This document shows, in pieces, positions 42,830 to 50,744 of a stretch of 64,000 bases of DNA (within the stretch, counting starts at the first letter, position 1; each line of letters starts with the position of its first letter). Under the pieces are notes generated by a model. That model had not been told where the DNA came from, made no database searches, and worked only from the letters and a program-made list of their open reading frames with translations. A program made the translations under genes and the position numbers. Location: the NCBI RefSeq assembly GCF_900217795.1, contig NZ_OBMQ01000005.1, positions 1 to 64,000 of the forward strand, given 5' to 3'. The DNA comes from Ureibacillus xyleni. GTDB taxonomy: Bacteria > Bacillota > Bacilli > Bacillales_A > Planococcaceae.

Positions 42830-43664
42830 ATCAAAATCTATATTCATCGTAGTGTTTCTAATATTGAATGTTTTCCTATATTCTTTATACTTAAACCGTC
42901 ACACAGAAGCACAATTGGTAGAAGTGTTAGGTGAAAAAACTATTGAAGCACAACTCCAAGATGACAATATTACTTATGGAGTTTTGCCTACCAATATAGA
43001 AAAGGCCGCCTATATTTCCGCAACTGTGAAAAATTTTGAAGAAGAAAATATCGTCATACAAAATGCACAAAGCATCATTGTTGAAAATAAAAATAAATTG
43101 ATTGTTACATTAAAAGAACCAGTGAAAATTAGTAATCTGGATCAGGAAGAAAACTATCGAAACTTTCTTCAATTTCAAGTTTACGAAGGTGCCTCCTATT
43201 CATTATGGAAAGTTGACCCGGAAAATGGGAAAGTTACATTTTTTCAACGATTGAATGATCGGAAAATCTATTATAATATTAACGGTGTTCTCACAATCTT
43301 TTTAAACGATAAAAATGAAATAATCGGCTATGAGCAAACTTTACTAGATAATATAGAAGAATATAATAAAGAAAAAACACTGCTACCACCTATTCAAGTA
43401 ATTCAAGCACTTTATGGAAAACGTTTGTTAAAACCCGACTCTAAAATTACTGAGATGAAATTAGGTTATTCAACTCTTGTTCAGCTTAAGACACAAGTAT
43501 TTGTTCCAACGTGGGAAGTCCGTGCCACAACTCAAGACAATATTCATGAAGAATATTTCGTTAATGCTGTAGAAGGAAAAGTAATTGATGTTCAACTAGA
43601 TGCTACAAGAGTTGAGGCAGTAGAAACAGAAGTAGAAGATGTAAAAGAAGTTGATGAAGAATAG
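42816..43664 (+). CDS. yycI: WalK regulatory protein YycI
   Basis: 282 residues from ATG 42816 ([20 protein letters not shown], close to B. subtilis MDWNKTKTIFII). TAGGAGGGG precedes it by nine bases and it overlaps yycH by 14 bases. Single membrane anchor (about 7-25) and an extracytoplasmic domain with PepSY-like halves. The Glu/Val-rich tail is low-complexity. Partner of YycH. Confidence 0.95.
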   Translation: MDWSKSKSIFIVVFLILNVFLYSLYLNRHTEAQLVEVLGEKTIEAQLQDDNITYGVLPTNIEKAAYISATVKNFEEENIVIQNAQSIIVENKNKLIVTLKEPVKISNLDQEENYRNFLQFQVYEGASYSLWKVDPENGKVTFFQRLNDRKIYYNINGVLTIFLNDKNEIIGYEQTLLDNIEEYNKEKTLLPPIQVIQALYGKRLLKPDSKITEMKLGYSTLVQLKTQVFVPTWEVRATTQDNIHEEYFVNAVEGKVIDVQLDATRVEAVETEVEDVKEVDEE

Positions 43665-43675
43665 GGAGTAATGTT

Positions 43676-44464
43676 ATGCGATTTAGTGTTTTAGCAAGTG
43701 GTAGTACTGGAAATGCTATCTATGTAGAAAATGATGAACATGCATTTTTAGTTGATGTCGGTTTTAGCGGCAAAAAAATGGAGCAACTGTTTGCTAAAAT
43801 TGATCGTGACATAAAGAATTTAAGTGGGATTTTAGTGACTCATGAACATAGTGATCATATAAAAGGGCTTGGAGTTGTCGCGCGGAAATATAAAGTGCCG
43901 GTTTATGCCAATGAAAAAACATGGCAAGCAATGGAAGGTCACATCGGAAATATTCCAACCGAGCAAAAATTTATATTTAATATGGAAACAGTTCAATCCT
44001 TTGGGTCATTAAATATTGAATCCTTTGCCGTTTCACATGATGCAGCTGACCCAATGTTTTATGCTTTCCATGAAAGTGACCGCAAACTTGTTGTCATTAC
44101 GGATACTGGATATGTTAGTGACCGGATGAAAGGAATTATTCGTGGTGCCGACTCCTTTGTTTTTGAGTCGAACCACGATATCGGTATGCTTCAAATGGGT
44201 CGTTATCCATGGTCGGTTAAACGCCGAATTTTAAGCGATGTTGGACACGTTTCCAATGAAGATGCAGCAATTGCGATGAGTGAAGTGGTATTTGAAAAAC
44301 CGACTCAAATCTATTTATCTCATTTAAGTAAAGATAATAATATGAAAGATTTAGCCCGTATGAGTGTTTCACAAACATTACAATCATGTGGAATTATCGC
44401 TGGGGAATATGTTCATTTACATGATACAGATGCAGAGGAACCCACTCTTTTAGTAACTGTTTAA
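43676..44464 (+). CDS. walJ: WalJ (YycJ) MBL-fold metallohydrolase
   Basis: 262 residues. Metallo-beta-lactamase fold: [19 protein letters not shown], metal-binding HEHSDHIKG (about 62-70), SHDAADP, and DTGYVSD. In B. subtilis YycJ is a 5'-3' exonuclease linked to mismatch repair and to coordination of division with replication. It ends the regulator part of the wal operon and is followed by a terminator. Confidence 0.96.
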   Translation: MRFSVLASGSTGNAIYVENDEHAFLVDVGFSGKKMEQLFAKIDRDIKNLSGILVTHEHSDHIKGLGVVARKYKVPVYANEKTWQAMEGHIGNIPTEQKFIFNMETVQSFGSLNIESFAVSHDAADPMFYAFHESDRKLVVITDTGYVSDRMKGIIRGADSFVFESNHDIGMLQMGRYPWSVKRRILSDVGHVSNEDAAIAMSEVVFEKPTQIYLSHLSKDNNMKDLARMSVSQTLQSCGIIAGEYVHLHDTDAEEPTLLVTV

Positions 44465-44472
44465 GAAGAAAG

Positions 44473-44501
44473 GTATGCCGTAATTTGGCATACTTTTTTT
44501 A
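44473..44501 (+). terminator. walJ terminator
   Basis: GTATGCC (44473-44479) pairs with GGCATAC (44487-44493), followed by seven or eight T. Confidence 0.9.
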
Positions 44502-44583
44502 ATTTTGTTTTATTTCATTTTCATGTAATTTTAATCTTTAGTTTGTATCATAATGACAACAAAAGGAAGAAAGGATTGGTCAT

Positions 44584-45864
44584 ATGAGTTACTATAATAA
44601 TGATGATGAACATAAACAAAACGAAAACGAATCAAGTTCCTCCTATTCCCCATTACAAGAACGATTAATGCGTGATGAAGAGGAAAATAAAAAAAGAGCA
44701 AATAAGAAAAGCGGAGGAAGCAAAGCAGGTTACTTTTTTAGTGGTTTAGCGGGTGTGATTGTCGGAGCACTAATAATGTGGTTACTACTTCCTTCCATGG
44801 TTGGGCAACTCCCAAATGCCAATAATAACAAGGCGGATAATACGACAACAATCACACAAACAGCAACAGAAGTAACAACAGATATTACTTCTGCAGTTGA
44901 AAAGGTATCTGATGCTGTTGTAGGGATCACAAATATCCAAGAAGTAACAGATTTCTGGAACCAACGCTCACAAGAACAAGAAGCTGGAAGTGGGTCTGGT
45001 GTTATTTATAAAGTGGAAGATGGAAAAGCCTTTGTTATTACGAACTACCATGTCGTTGAAGGGGCTAAACAACTAGAAGTAACACTAGCAGACGGTACGA
45101 AAGAGGAAGCAACTCTTGTAGGAAGCGATATTTGGACAGACTTAGCGGTTGTCTCAATTAACAGTAAAAATGTTGATACAGTTGCACAATTCGGTGATTC
45201 AGAGGCAATAAAACAAGGTGAAACTGTTATTGCGATTGGGAACCCACTTGGATTAGACTTTTATGGTTCCGTTACAACGGGTGTTATTTCAGGAAAAGAT
45301 CGTGCGGTTCCTGTTGACTTAAACGGAGATGGCACGGAAGATTGGGAGACAGAAGTTTTACAAACCGATGCGGCTATTAATCCCGGAAACAGTGGTGGCG
45401 CGTTAGTAAATATCTCAGGAAACTTAGTAGGCATTAACTCAATGAAAATTGCTGAATCAGCTATCGAAGGATTAGGCTTCTCCATTCCAATAAATACGGT
45501 CATCCCGATTGTAGAAGAGTTAGAACGAAATGGTGAAGTACGTCGCCCAACAATGGGAATTGGTTTATTAGACTTAACTGATGTTCCTGCATTCTATCAA
45601 CAACAAACGCTCCGCTTACCAGAAGAAGTAACAACAGGTGTTGTTGTATCAGAAATTGTTCAAGGTTCTGCAGCCGATAAAGCAGGTGTAAAACAATATG
45701 ATGTTATTGTAGAAATGGGCGGAGAGAAAATTGAAAACTCCATCGATTTACGTCAACATCTATACAATAAAACAGATATCGGTGACACACTTCCAATTAA
45801 AGTGTATCGCCAAGGGAAGTTAGTTGAGCTACAATTAACATTAACTGAAGGAACGAACGTATAA
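44584..45864 (+). CDS. htrC: HtrA-type trypsin-like serine protease (YyxA/HtrC)
   Basis: 426 residues. A charged cytosolic N-terminus, one membrane helix (about 50-72, GYFFSGLAGVIVGALIMWLLL), an S1C protease domain with triad His in TNYHVVEGA, Asp in WTDLAVV and Ser in NPGNSGGALVN, and a C-terminal PDZ domain (TGVVVSEIVQGSAADKAGVKQYDVI). It degrades misfolded exported proteins. AGAAAGGA precedes the ATG. It has its own terminator on each side, so it is likely a separate transcript. Confidence 0.96.
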   Translation: MSYYNNDDEHKQNENESSSSYSPLQERLMRDEEENKKRANKKSGGSKAGYFFSGLAGVIVGALIMWLLLPSMVGQLPNANNNKADNTTTITQTATEVTTDITSAVEKVSDAVVGITNIQEVTDFWNQRSQEQEAGSGSGVIYKVEDGKAFVITNYHVVEGAKQLEVTLADGTKEEATLVGSDIWTDLAVVSINSKNVDTVAQFGDSEAIKQGETVIAIGNPLGLDFYGSVTTGVISGKDRAVPVDLNGDGTEDWETEVLQTDAAINPGNSGGALVNISGNLVGINSMKIAESAIEGLGFSIPINTVIPIVEELERNGEVRRPTMGIGLLDLTDVPAFYQQQTLRLPEEVTTGVVVSEIVQGSAADKAGVKQYDVIVEMGGEKIENSIDLRQHLYNKTDIGDTLPIKVYRQGKLVELQLTLTEGTNV

Positions 45865-45913
45865 AGAACAACATCTGTGGAAAACTATAAGTTATCAACA
45901 AAGAGTTAAGAAC

Positions 45914-45958
45914 AACGAGTAGAGGAGGAAAAGCCTATTCTTCCCTACTCGTTTTTTG
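45914..45958 (+). terminator. htrC terminator
   Basis: AACGAGTAG (45914-45922) pairs with CTACTCGTT (45945-45953), with further inner GGAGGAA/TTCCC pairing, followed by TTTTTTG. Confidence 0.85.
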
Positions 45959-45973
45959 TTTGTTACAATGGTT

Positions 45974-46383
45974 TGTGGATAACATATACACATTTGTGAA
46001 TAAGTCTGTGGAAAATTAAAAATGAGAAGGGGTCTTTTTATATGAAAGTATACAGCTGTGAAACCCATATAAATCACGCTTTAGACATGCTAGTTGCAGA
46101 AACAAAGGAGTTCCCGATTATGGAACAACTAAATGATGAAGAAAAGTTATCCACAAATTGTTCTTACTGTGAACAGCAAGCAACATATATTGTATCAAGT
46201 AAATAACTTTACACAATATATAGAAAAGTTATGTGGATATGTGGATAACTTTTGTGGATAACTTGTTTGTAAATGAAATATGAAGGTGGATAAACTGTAT
46301 ATATTGAAATTTTCTAACAAGAATGAAAAAAGAGTGATAAGGTTTAGGCATTTTTTACTTGAAATTTAAAAATATGTGGATAA
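45974..46383. other. DnaA-box cluster upstream of rlmH
   Basis: Five perfect boxes: TGTGGATAA at 45974-45982, 46240-46248, 46253-46261 and 46375-46383, and TTATCCACA at 46147-46155. Near boxes are TGTGAATAA (45995-46003), TGTGGAAAA (45876-45884 and 46007-46015), TGTGGATAT (46232-46240), GGTGGATAA (46285-46293) and TTATCAACA (45892-45900). The density rivals oriC though the site is 35 kb away. One perfect box lies inside the small CxxH/CxxC gene. Confidence 0.85.
46042..46206 (+). CDS. CxxH/CxxC small zinc-motif protein
   Basis: 54 residues, MKVYSCETHINHALDML to QQATYIVSSK. CETH near the start and CSYC near residues 40-43 are the CxxH and CxxC pairs of a small Bacillales family found between the HtrA gene and rlmH. 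Likely binds one zinc; no known function. GAAGGGG site lies 11 bases before the ATG. A perfect DnaA box (46147-46155) is embedded in its codons. Confidence 0.88.
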   Translation: MKVYSCETHINHALDMLVAETKEFPIMEQLNDEEKLSTNCSYCEQQATYIVSSK

Positions 46384-46416
46384 AATTTATGAATGCAATG
46401 TAAAGGTGGACAAGTT

Positions 46417-46896
46417 GTGAATATCACCATAATCTCAGTGGGAAAATTAAAAGAGAAATATTTAAAAATGGGCATCGAAGAATATGTAAAACGATTAGGT
46501 GCCTATGCAAAAATGGAGTTAGTGGAAGTACCCGACGAAAAAGCCCCAGAAAATTTAAGTGAATCCGAAATGGAGATTGTAAAACGAAAAGAAGGGGAAC
46601 GAATTTTAAGCAAAATTAGTGACGGCACACATGTGATTGCCCTTGCTATTGATGGAAAAATGAAATCCTCTGAAGAAATGGCAAGTGGTCTAGAATCCCT
46701 TATGACATACGGCACAAGCAAAATTGTCTTTGTTATTGGCGGATCGCTTGGCTTACATAACGATGTACTAAAACGCGCGGACGAAAAACTGAGCTTTGGC
46801 AACATGACCCTACCTCACCAGCTGATGAAGTTGGTATTAGTAGAGCAGATTTATCGAAGCTTTCGGATTATGAAGGGTGAACCGTATCACAAATAG
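46417..46896 (+). CDS. rlmH: 23S rRNA (pseudouridine-1915-N3) methyltransferase RlmH
   Basis: 159 residues from GTG 46417 (AAGGTGG upstream); the frame is open back to ATG 46393. Length equals B. subtilis RlmH. SPOUT fold: [38 protein letters not shown], and the C-terminal [14 protein letters not shown] that lines the cofactor site. Homologous to staphylococcal orfX. A mobile element is integrated within its last codons: the GEPYHK-stop tail now comes partly from the element, but every change is synonymous, so the protein is intact. The recombinase gene overlaps its last 60 bases on the other strand. Confidence 0.98.
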   Translation: MNITIISVGKLKEKYLKMGIEEYVKRLGAYAKMELVEVPDEKAPENLSESEMEIVKRKEGERILSKISDGTHVIALAIDGKMKSSEEMASGLESLMTYGTSKIVFVIGGSLGLHNDVLKRADEKLSFGNMTLPHQLMKLVLVEQIYRSFRIMKGEPYHK

Positions 46897-48519
46897 GTAA
46901 TGGTTAGGCTTAAAATATAACCCTTTCATAAGGAGAGGGACTGCTTTAGTATCATTATGTAGGCTTGGATCAGTAGGATCCAAGTCTTTATTTGGAATGT
47001 GGGCTATGAAGGAAAAGTAAATATTCTGTAGTTCTTTTTTACTTGCATCTATTCTTTCAATAGAAGCAACAAGGAGTTGTCTAAACTCCATAACCGATAA
47101 ATACTCTTTTAGTTCGAGAAACTCCTGAAGCTGTAATTTAATGAAATCAGGTGTTACGGTATTGAGATTTACATTTACAGAAGTATGCTCATTACTTGCT
47201 TCTTGCATTAGCTCTTTTGTTTTGTCTATTTCTGACCGCAATTCACTCATCCGCTGTTTTGCTTCTTCCACTGTGTAAACTTCTGACTCTACTAAATCCT
47301 GAATACGTTTTTTTCGATTTTCAAGTTCCTTAAGCCTTTTTTGAAGAAGTTGATACTCTGAAGATTGATTATTAAAGTTGGAGTGTTTCCTGATATTAGC
47401 ATTTATTTCTTCTGTAATTCGTTCAATTATACTATCAGATAATAAGGCGTTCTGTAACCTTTTAAAAACTTCTTGTTCAATCCAATCGGCATCAATTAAA
47501 TTCGGACTACATACAGTTAGTCCCTTATTATGATACATCCCACACGCATAGTAGCGTTTTTTCGTACCATCCTTGCGTTTTGCTCCATATAGACTTGTCA
47601 TATATGCTCCACATTGTGGGCATTTTAGGATAGATGTTAGTGGAAAAGTACCGCTATACTGTCTTGGCGTTCCTGTTGCACGTTGCTTTCGGATAAGCTG
47701 TGCTTTATCCCAGGTATCCTCTTCAATGATTGGCTGATGGTTCCCCTTAGTTAAAATATACTCAGTATTTTTCCCTTTTCGTCGATTAGTTTCCCAATTT
47801 ACATATTGATTAAAGCGGATATAGCCTTTGTAAATAGGATTATCAAGGATAATAGAAACAGTGGAAACAGAAAAAGTATTCCCTTTCTTTGTACGTTTGC
47901 CAATTTTGTTCAAGTAATTGGAGATTCTTTTCGTTCCCCATCCTTCGTGAACAAATTTATTAAAAATAATTCTTACGGTTTCAGCTTCTTCGGGTACTAA
48001 CACTAATTCTTTATCAACCGTCTCGTACCCTAACACCTTGCCCCCATTGAATTTTCCATTTCTGGCCCTTTGTTTCATGCCCATTTGAACGTTCTCCGCT
48101 AATTCTTCACGTTGGTATTGGGCTACAGATGCCAAGATATTAAATTGAAGATTGCCATGGGGAGTACCATATTCCCCTTCTTTTATACTTATAAAGCGAA
48201 CCTTTGCCTTGTGGATTTCTTCCACTATTTTTAGAGAATCAGATAGGGAACGGCTAAGTCTACTAACTTTATAAGTGATAATAGCATCTAATTCACCATT
48301 ATCTACATCTTTTAACATACGGTTCAAATCAGTTCTTCTTTTTGTACTTTTTGCACTAATACCTTCATCAATATAGACTTTAATAATTATATCTTTCCCA
48401 AACATTTTATGAGCAAGTTGAGTTCCCTCAACCTGCTGTCCTTCTAATGAATAGCCTTCTTGGGCTTGCTTGTCTGTAGATACTCGAATATAAAGACCAA
48501 TAACCATGTTTCTTTCCAT
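46837..48519 (-). CDS. Large serine recombinase (site-specific integrase)
   Basis: 560 residues. Resolvase domain (about 6-150) with the nucleophile Ser14 in [21 protein letters not shown] and the [12 protein letters not shown] motif; recombinase domain (about 165-275; [15 protein letters not shown]); zinc ribbon with CPQC ... [15 protein letters not shown]; coiled coil (about 375-440). This size class integrates elements through two short att sites. The gene runs through the left att site, so its last 12 residues are encoded by antisense rlmH DNA; in the excised circle the frame would end after 551 residues. An upstream 50-residue ORF is two bases away. CcrB/CcrC are similar in size; relationship to them needs a tree. 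Confidence 0.95.
   Translation of the reverse strand: MERNMVIGLYIRVSTDKQAQEGYSLEGQQVEGTQLAHKMFGKDIIIKVYIDEGISAKSTKRRTDLNRMLKDVDNGELDAIITYKVSRLSRSLSDSLKIVEEIHKAKVRFISIKEGEYGTPHGNLQFNILASVAQYQREELAENVQMGMKQRARNGKFNGGKVLGYETVDKELVLVPEEAETVRIIFNKFVHEGWGTKRISNYLNKIGKRTKKGNTFSVSTVSIILDNPIYKGYIRFNQYVNWETNRRKGKNTEYILTKGNHQPIIEEDTWDKAQLIRKQRATGTPRQYSGTFPLTSILKCPQCGAYMTSLYGAKRKDGTKKRYYACGMYHNKGLTVCSPNLIDADWIEQEVFKRLQNALLSDSIIERITEEINANIRKHSNFNNQSSEYQLLQKRLKELENRKKRIQDLVESEVYTVEEAKQRMSELRSEIDKTKELMQEASNEHTSVNVNLNTVTPDFIKLQLQEFLELKEYLSVMEFRQLLVASIERIDASKKELQNIYFSFIAHIPNKDLDPTDPSLHNDTKAVPLLMKGLYFKPNHYLFVIRFTLHNPKASINLLY
46876..46905. other. Left attachment site
   Basis: The 11-bp core GGTGAACCGTA (46876-46886), inferred crossover dinucleotide GA at 46879-46880. 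To its right, ACCGTATC (46881-46888) and AGGTAATGGTT (46895-46905) are the element arm: they are inverted copies of GATACGGT and AACCATTGCCT at the other end. To its left is chromosomal rlmH. Confidence 0.85.
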
Positions 48520-48521
48520 AA

Positions 48522-48674
48522 TTAAGCACTCTCCTTTTGTAATTGATGTTTTTTTGTAATAGCAATCATAAGAAGTTCAGCAATGATGTTAATACTGTCT
48601 GATTGATCTTGTTCTTGTAAAATAATTGATGGATTGGACTGAAAGTTGGTAGAATTCTGTTGAAGTGTGTTCAT
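48522..48674 (-). CDS. 50-residue protein coupled to the recombinase
   Basis: MNTLQQNSTNFQSNPSIILQ through KKHQLQKESA, with a perfect GGAGG site nine bases before the ATG. Its stop is two bases from the recombinase ATG, and the recombinase ribosome site (AAGGAGAG) lies in its last codons, so the pair is an operon. No family is recognised. A Gln/Ser-rich first half and an amphipathic helix (SINIIAELLMIAITKKHQLQ) are visible. A recombination directionality factor is a plausible but untested role, since such factors are often tiny and adjacent to the integrase. Confidence 0.75.
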   Translation of the reverse strand: MNTLQQNSTNFQSNPSIILQEQDQSDSINIIAELLMIAITKKHQLQKESA

Positions 48675-48768
48675 AATGGGGGAACCTCCTTTAATTTTTG
48701 GGGAAATTGTACGGGGATTAGGGTGTACAACTGTTGACTATAGTATATGGATTTCCAGATTAAGATTG

Positions 48769-48785
48769 GTATAAAAATTTTATAC
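48769..48785. promoter_or_regulatory. 17-bp perfect palindrome, candidate operator
   Basis: GTATAAAAATTTTATAC is a perfect odd-centred dyad in the gap between the recombinase operon (minus) and the XRE regulator gene (plus). A -35-like TTGACT occurs at 48734-48739. The position suggests a repressor site controlling one or both divergent promoters. Confidence 0.5.
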
Positions 48786-48808
48786 TTTTTTGATGGGGGA
48801 ATAAGAAC

Positions 48809-49315
48809 GTGAAAGATTATGCTTTTATAAGGAATATAACCAGTTATCTATTGCATGGAGTTTCAGAATACATAATAGAAAAATTGCATATAAGCAAAAC
48901 GGATGTTTTTCAGCATGGTCTATCAGCAGAGGAATTAGATAATATATCCTCATTGGTTAACCAAAATTTGGAGGGCAGGGCTTCACTTGGACAGTTTATA
49001 AACGAAATGCTTTATAAGGTTCAAATGACACAGCAAGAGCTTGCGGATAAAGCAGGGTTTTCAAAGGCTTATATCAGTCACTTAATCAATGGTAGAACAA
49101 ATCCACCAAAATATAAATTGATAAGAATTGCTTTTGCTATGAAGCTAACAATCGAGGAAACAAACAAACTCTTAAAGATTAGAGGATTTTCGTTTAACAC
49201 ATCGTTAAAGGATAAAATTATTGTTGCTTGTATGGATTTAGAAATATATGACTTAATTAAAGTAGAAGAAGCATTGAATATAGTAGCTGATGCAAATGAA
49301 TCGCTCTATGATTGA
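48809..49315 (+). CDS. XRE-family transcriptional regulator
   Basis: 168 residues, GTG start with GGGGGAATA upstream. A helix-turn-helix of the Cro/CI type spans about 68-122 (MTQQELADKAGFSKAYISHLINGRTNPP). The N-terminal 60 residues and the C-terminal 45 have no recognised domain. It is divergent from the recombinase operon and is the obvious candidate for its regulator. A long-stem terminator follows. Confidence 0.85.
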   Translation: MKDYAFIRNITSYLLHGVSEYIIEKLHISKTDVFQHGLSAEELDNISSLVNQNLEGRASLGQFINEMLYKVQMTQQELADKAGFSKAYISHLINGRTNPPKYKLIRIAFAMKLTIEETNKLLKIRGFSFNTSLKDKIIVACMDLEIYDLIKVEEALNIVADANESLYD

Positions 49316-49331
49316 ATGATAATATGTATAA

Positions 49332-49374
49332 AAAGAAAAGTGGCAGTCCGTAGGACTGCTGCTTTTCTTTTTGA
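49332..49374 (+). terminator. Regulator gene terminator
   Basis: An 18-bp stem with G-U pairs (arms 49332-49349 and 49353-49370, loop GTA), followed by T-rich sequence. 17 bases after the XRE stop codon. Confidence 0.9.
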
Positions 49375-49610
49375 ATAAAAGCTAAATAGGCAACTAAAAC
49401 AATATAGAACCAATTTTGCCTTTATCAACTATTGACAGTTTTCTAAAATAAATAAGAATCTCCCAAACCCTCCTATAACACATTGTTAATCGCAATGTGT
49501 CAAGTATTCCTTTAAATAGGTTGGGGTCGGGAAAATCTTTTTACAGTCCAGAGTAGATTGACATTAGGTTTTACCATTCCCGCTAATTTTTCCAAAGGAG
49601 ATGATAATTT
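49375..49610. other. Region upstream of rep with an 8-bp hairpin
   Basis: No gene. A perfect TTGACA (49432-49437) lacks a good -10 at the proper distance. ACACATTG (49478-49485) pairs with CAATGTGT (49493-49500) around TTAATCG, then a G-rich stretch (GGTTGGGGTCGGG near 49519-49531). Since the next gene is a Rep protein, this could include a replication origin; that is inference. Confidence 0.4.
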
Positions 49611-50615
49611 ATGATTCATTCTGTTGAAATCTTACTGCCAGTTACGTATGAAGAGGTACAACAACTTTTTAAACACAATAGAATAAAAGCAGAAGCATAC
49701 GAAAAATTTGGAGCGGTCGTAAAAAAACTATCGCAAAATGTAAAAAAAGAACACCCAGGTTTTTCATATACATGGCTTTCTTCAATTGGTAAAGGCTTAT
49801 GGAATGTTCATTTAAAAGTAGATATTGTAAAACTACTTAGGAAAAGTGAAATTACAGAAAAAGACTACCCAAGAGTTGAAGCTCTCATTAGGAAATTTCT
49901 GATTTCTCAATTTGGACATTCATCGCATTTTGACGAGCATGTTCTAACAAGAATTGATTATAAACTGGATGTAGTCATACCTAATAAAAATCACAAGAAG
50001 TTGATTTTTCACTTATATGAGAAGTACACAGAGAGATATCGCTTCAAGGAAAAAATTAAATGGGGCAAAGATGAACAGGGTAAGCCCTTAAAATATGAAA
50101 CTTCCCAATATCACAAATGCAAAAGTATAGAGTTTATTATTTATTCCAAGGAAGAGGAACGCATTGCAAAAGGTGAAGAGATACAGACCTATGAGAAAGA
50201 TGTAGTTCGCTTCGAGTTAAGGCTAAAAAATGATCACTTAAATGCTATGAAGAGAAATGATGGCAAAGGCAAGAATAGAGTAAAAAAGTTGTCTGAATAC
50301 TTTAAAGCAGACCTTTACCGAGAATATATGATTAATCATGTCACACCAATTATTAGAAAGGGGGATTATTATAAAATTACGAAGGCAGAGAAGATAATTG
50401 ACGATAGTAATTTTTCAAGAAAGAAAAAAGAAAAACTTCGTTCATTCCTCGTTGATGTTAGTAAAAATGGAATTGATGCCCCGAAACAATATCTTTCAAA
50501 ACCCACTTACAGAAAATATCTCCAAGATTTAGAGGCAATAGGAATAAATCCAATCCCCATCCCGAAAAACCGCAAAGATTTCCCTAACTTCATGCGAAAT
50601 CCTTTTATTCTATAA
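49611..50615 (+). CDS. Phage/plasmid-type replication protein (Phage_CRI/G2P-like)
   Basis: 334 residues. The order of conserved blocks (RIDYKLDV near 122, HKCKSIEFIIYSKEEE near 165, VVRFELRLKNDHLNAM near 200) resembles rolling-circle initiators of filamentous phage and small-plasmid Rep families. The Tyr/His catalytic motif could not be assigned with certainty. AAAGGAGATG precedes the ATG. Such a gene would let the excised element replicate. It is 129 bases upstream of hsdM. Alternative: a defunct plasmid Rep captured by the element. Confidence 0.6.
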   Translation: MIHSVEILLPVTYEEVQQLFKHNRIKAEAYEKFGAVVKKLSQNVKKEHPGFSYTWLSSIGKGLWNVHLKVDIVKLLRKSEITEKDYPRVEALIRKFLISQFGHSSHFDEHVLTRIDYKLDVVIPNKNHKKLIFHLYEKYTERYRFKEKIKWGKDEQGKPLKYETSQYHKCKSIEFIIYSKEEERIAKGEEIQTYEKDVVRFELRLKNDHLNAMKRNDGKGKNRVKKLSEYFKADLYREYMINHVTPIIRKGDYYKITKAEKIIDDSNFSRKKKEKLRSFLVDVSKNGIDAPKQYLSKPTYRKYLQDLEAIGINPIPIPKNRKDFPNFMRNPFIL

Positions 50616-50744
50616 CCTCCATTTTCAGTTTTCCAATTATTGTAGACTATAGGCTAATGTAATTTGGTAAAATAGCAATATACGAGTGATTTCTTCCCCA
50701 AGTTTATTCCGCTTGGGAGTACATAAAGATGAAAAGGTGATTTT

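Noticed and set aside
46837-48519. Calling the recombinase CcrB or CcrC and the element a true SCC
   Set aside because: Size and target site agree, but the gene lies at the element edge, is single, and lacks the usual upstream cch-type gene; descent cannot be judged without a tree.
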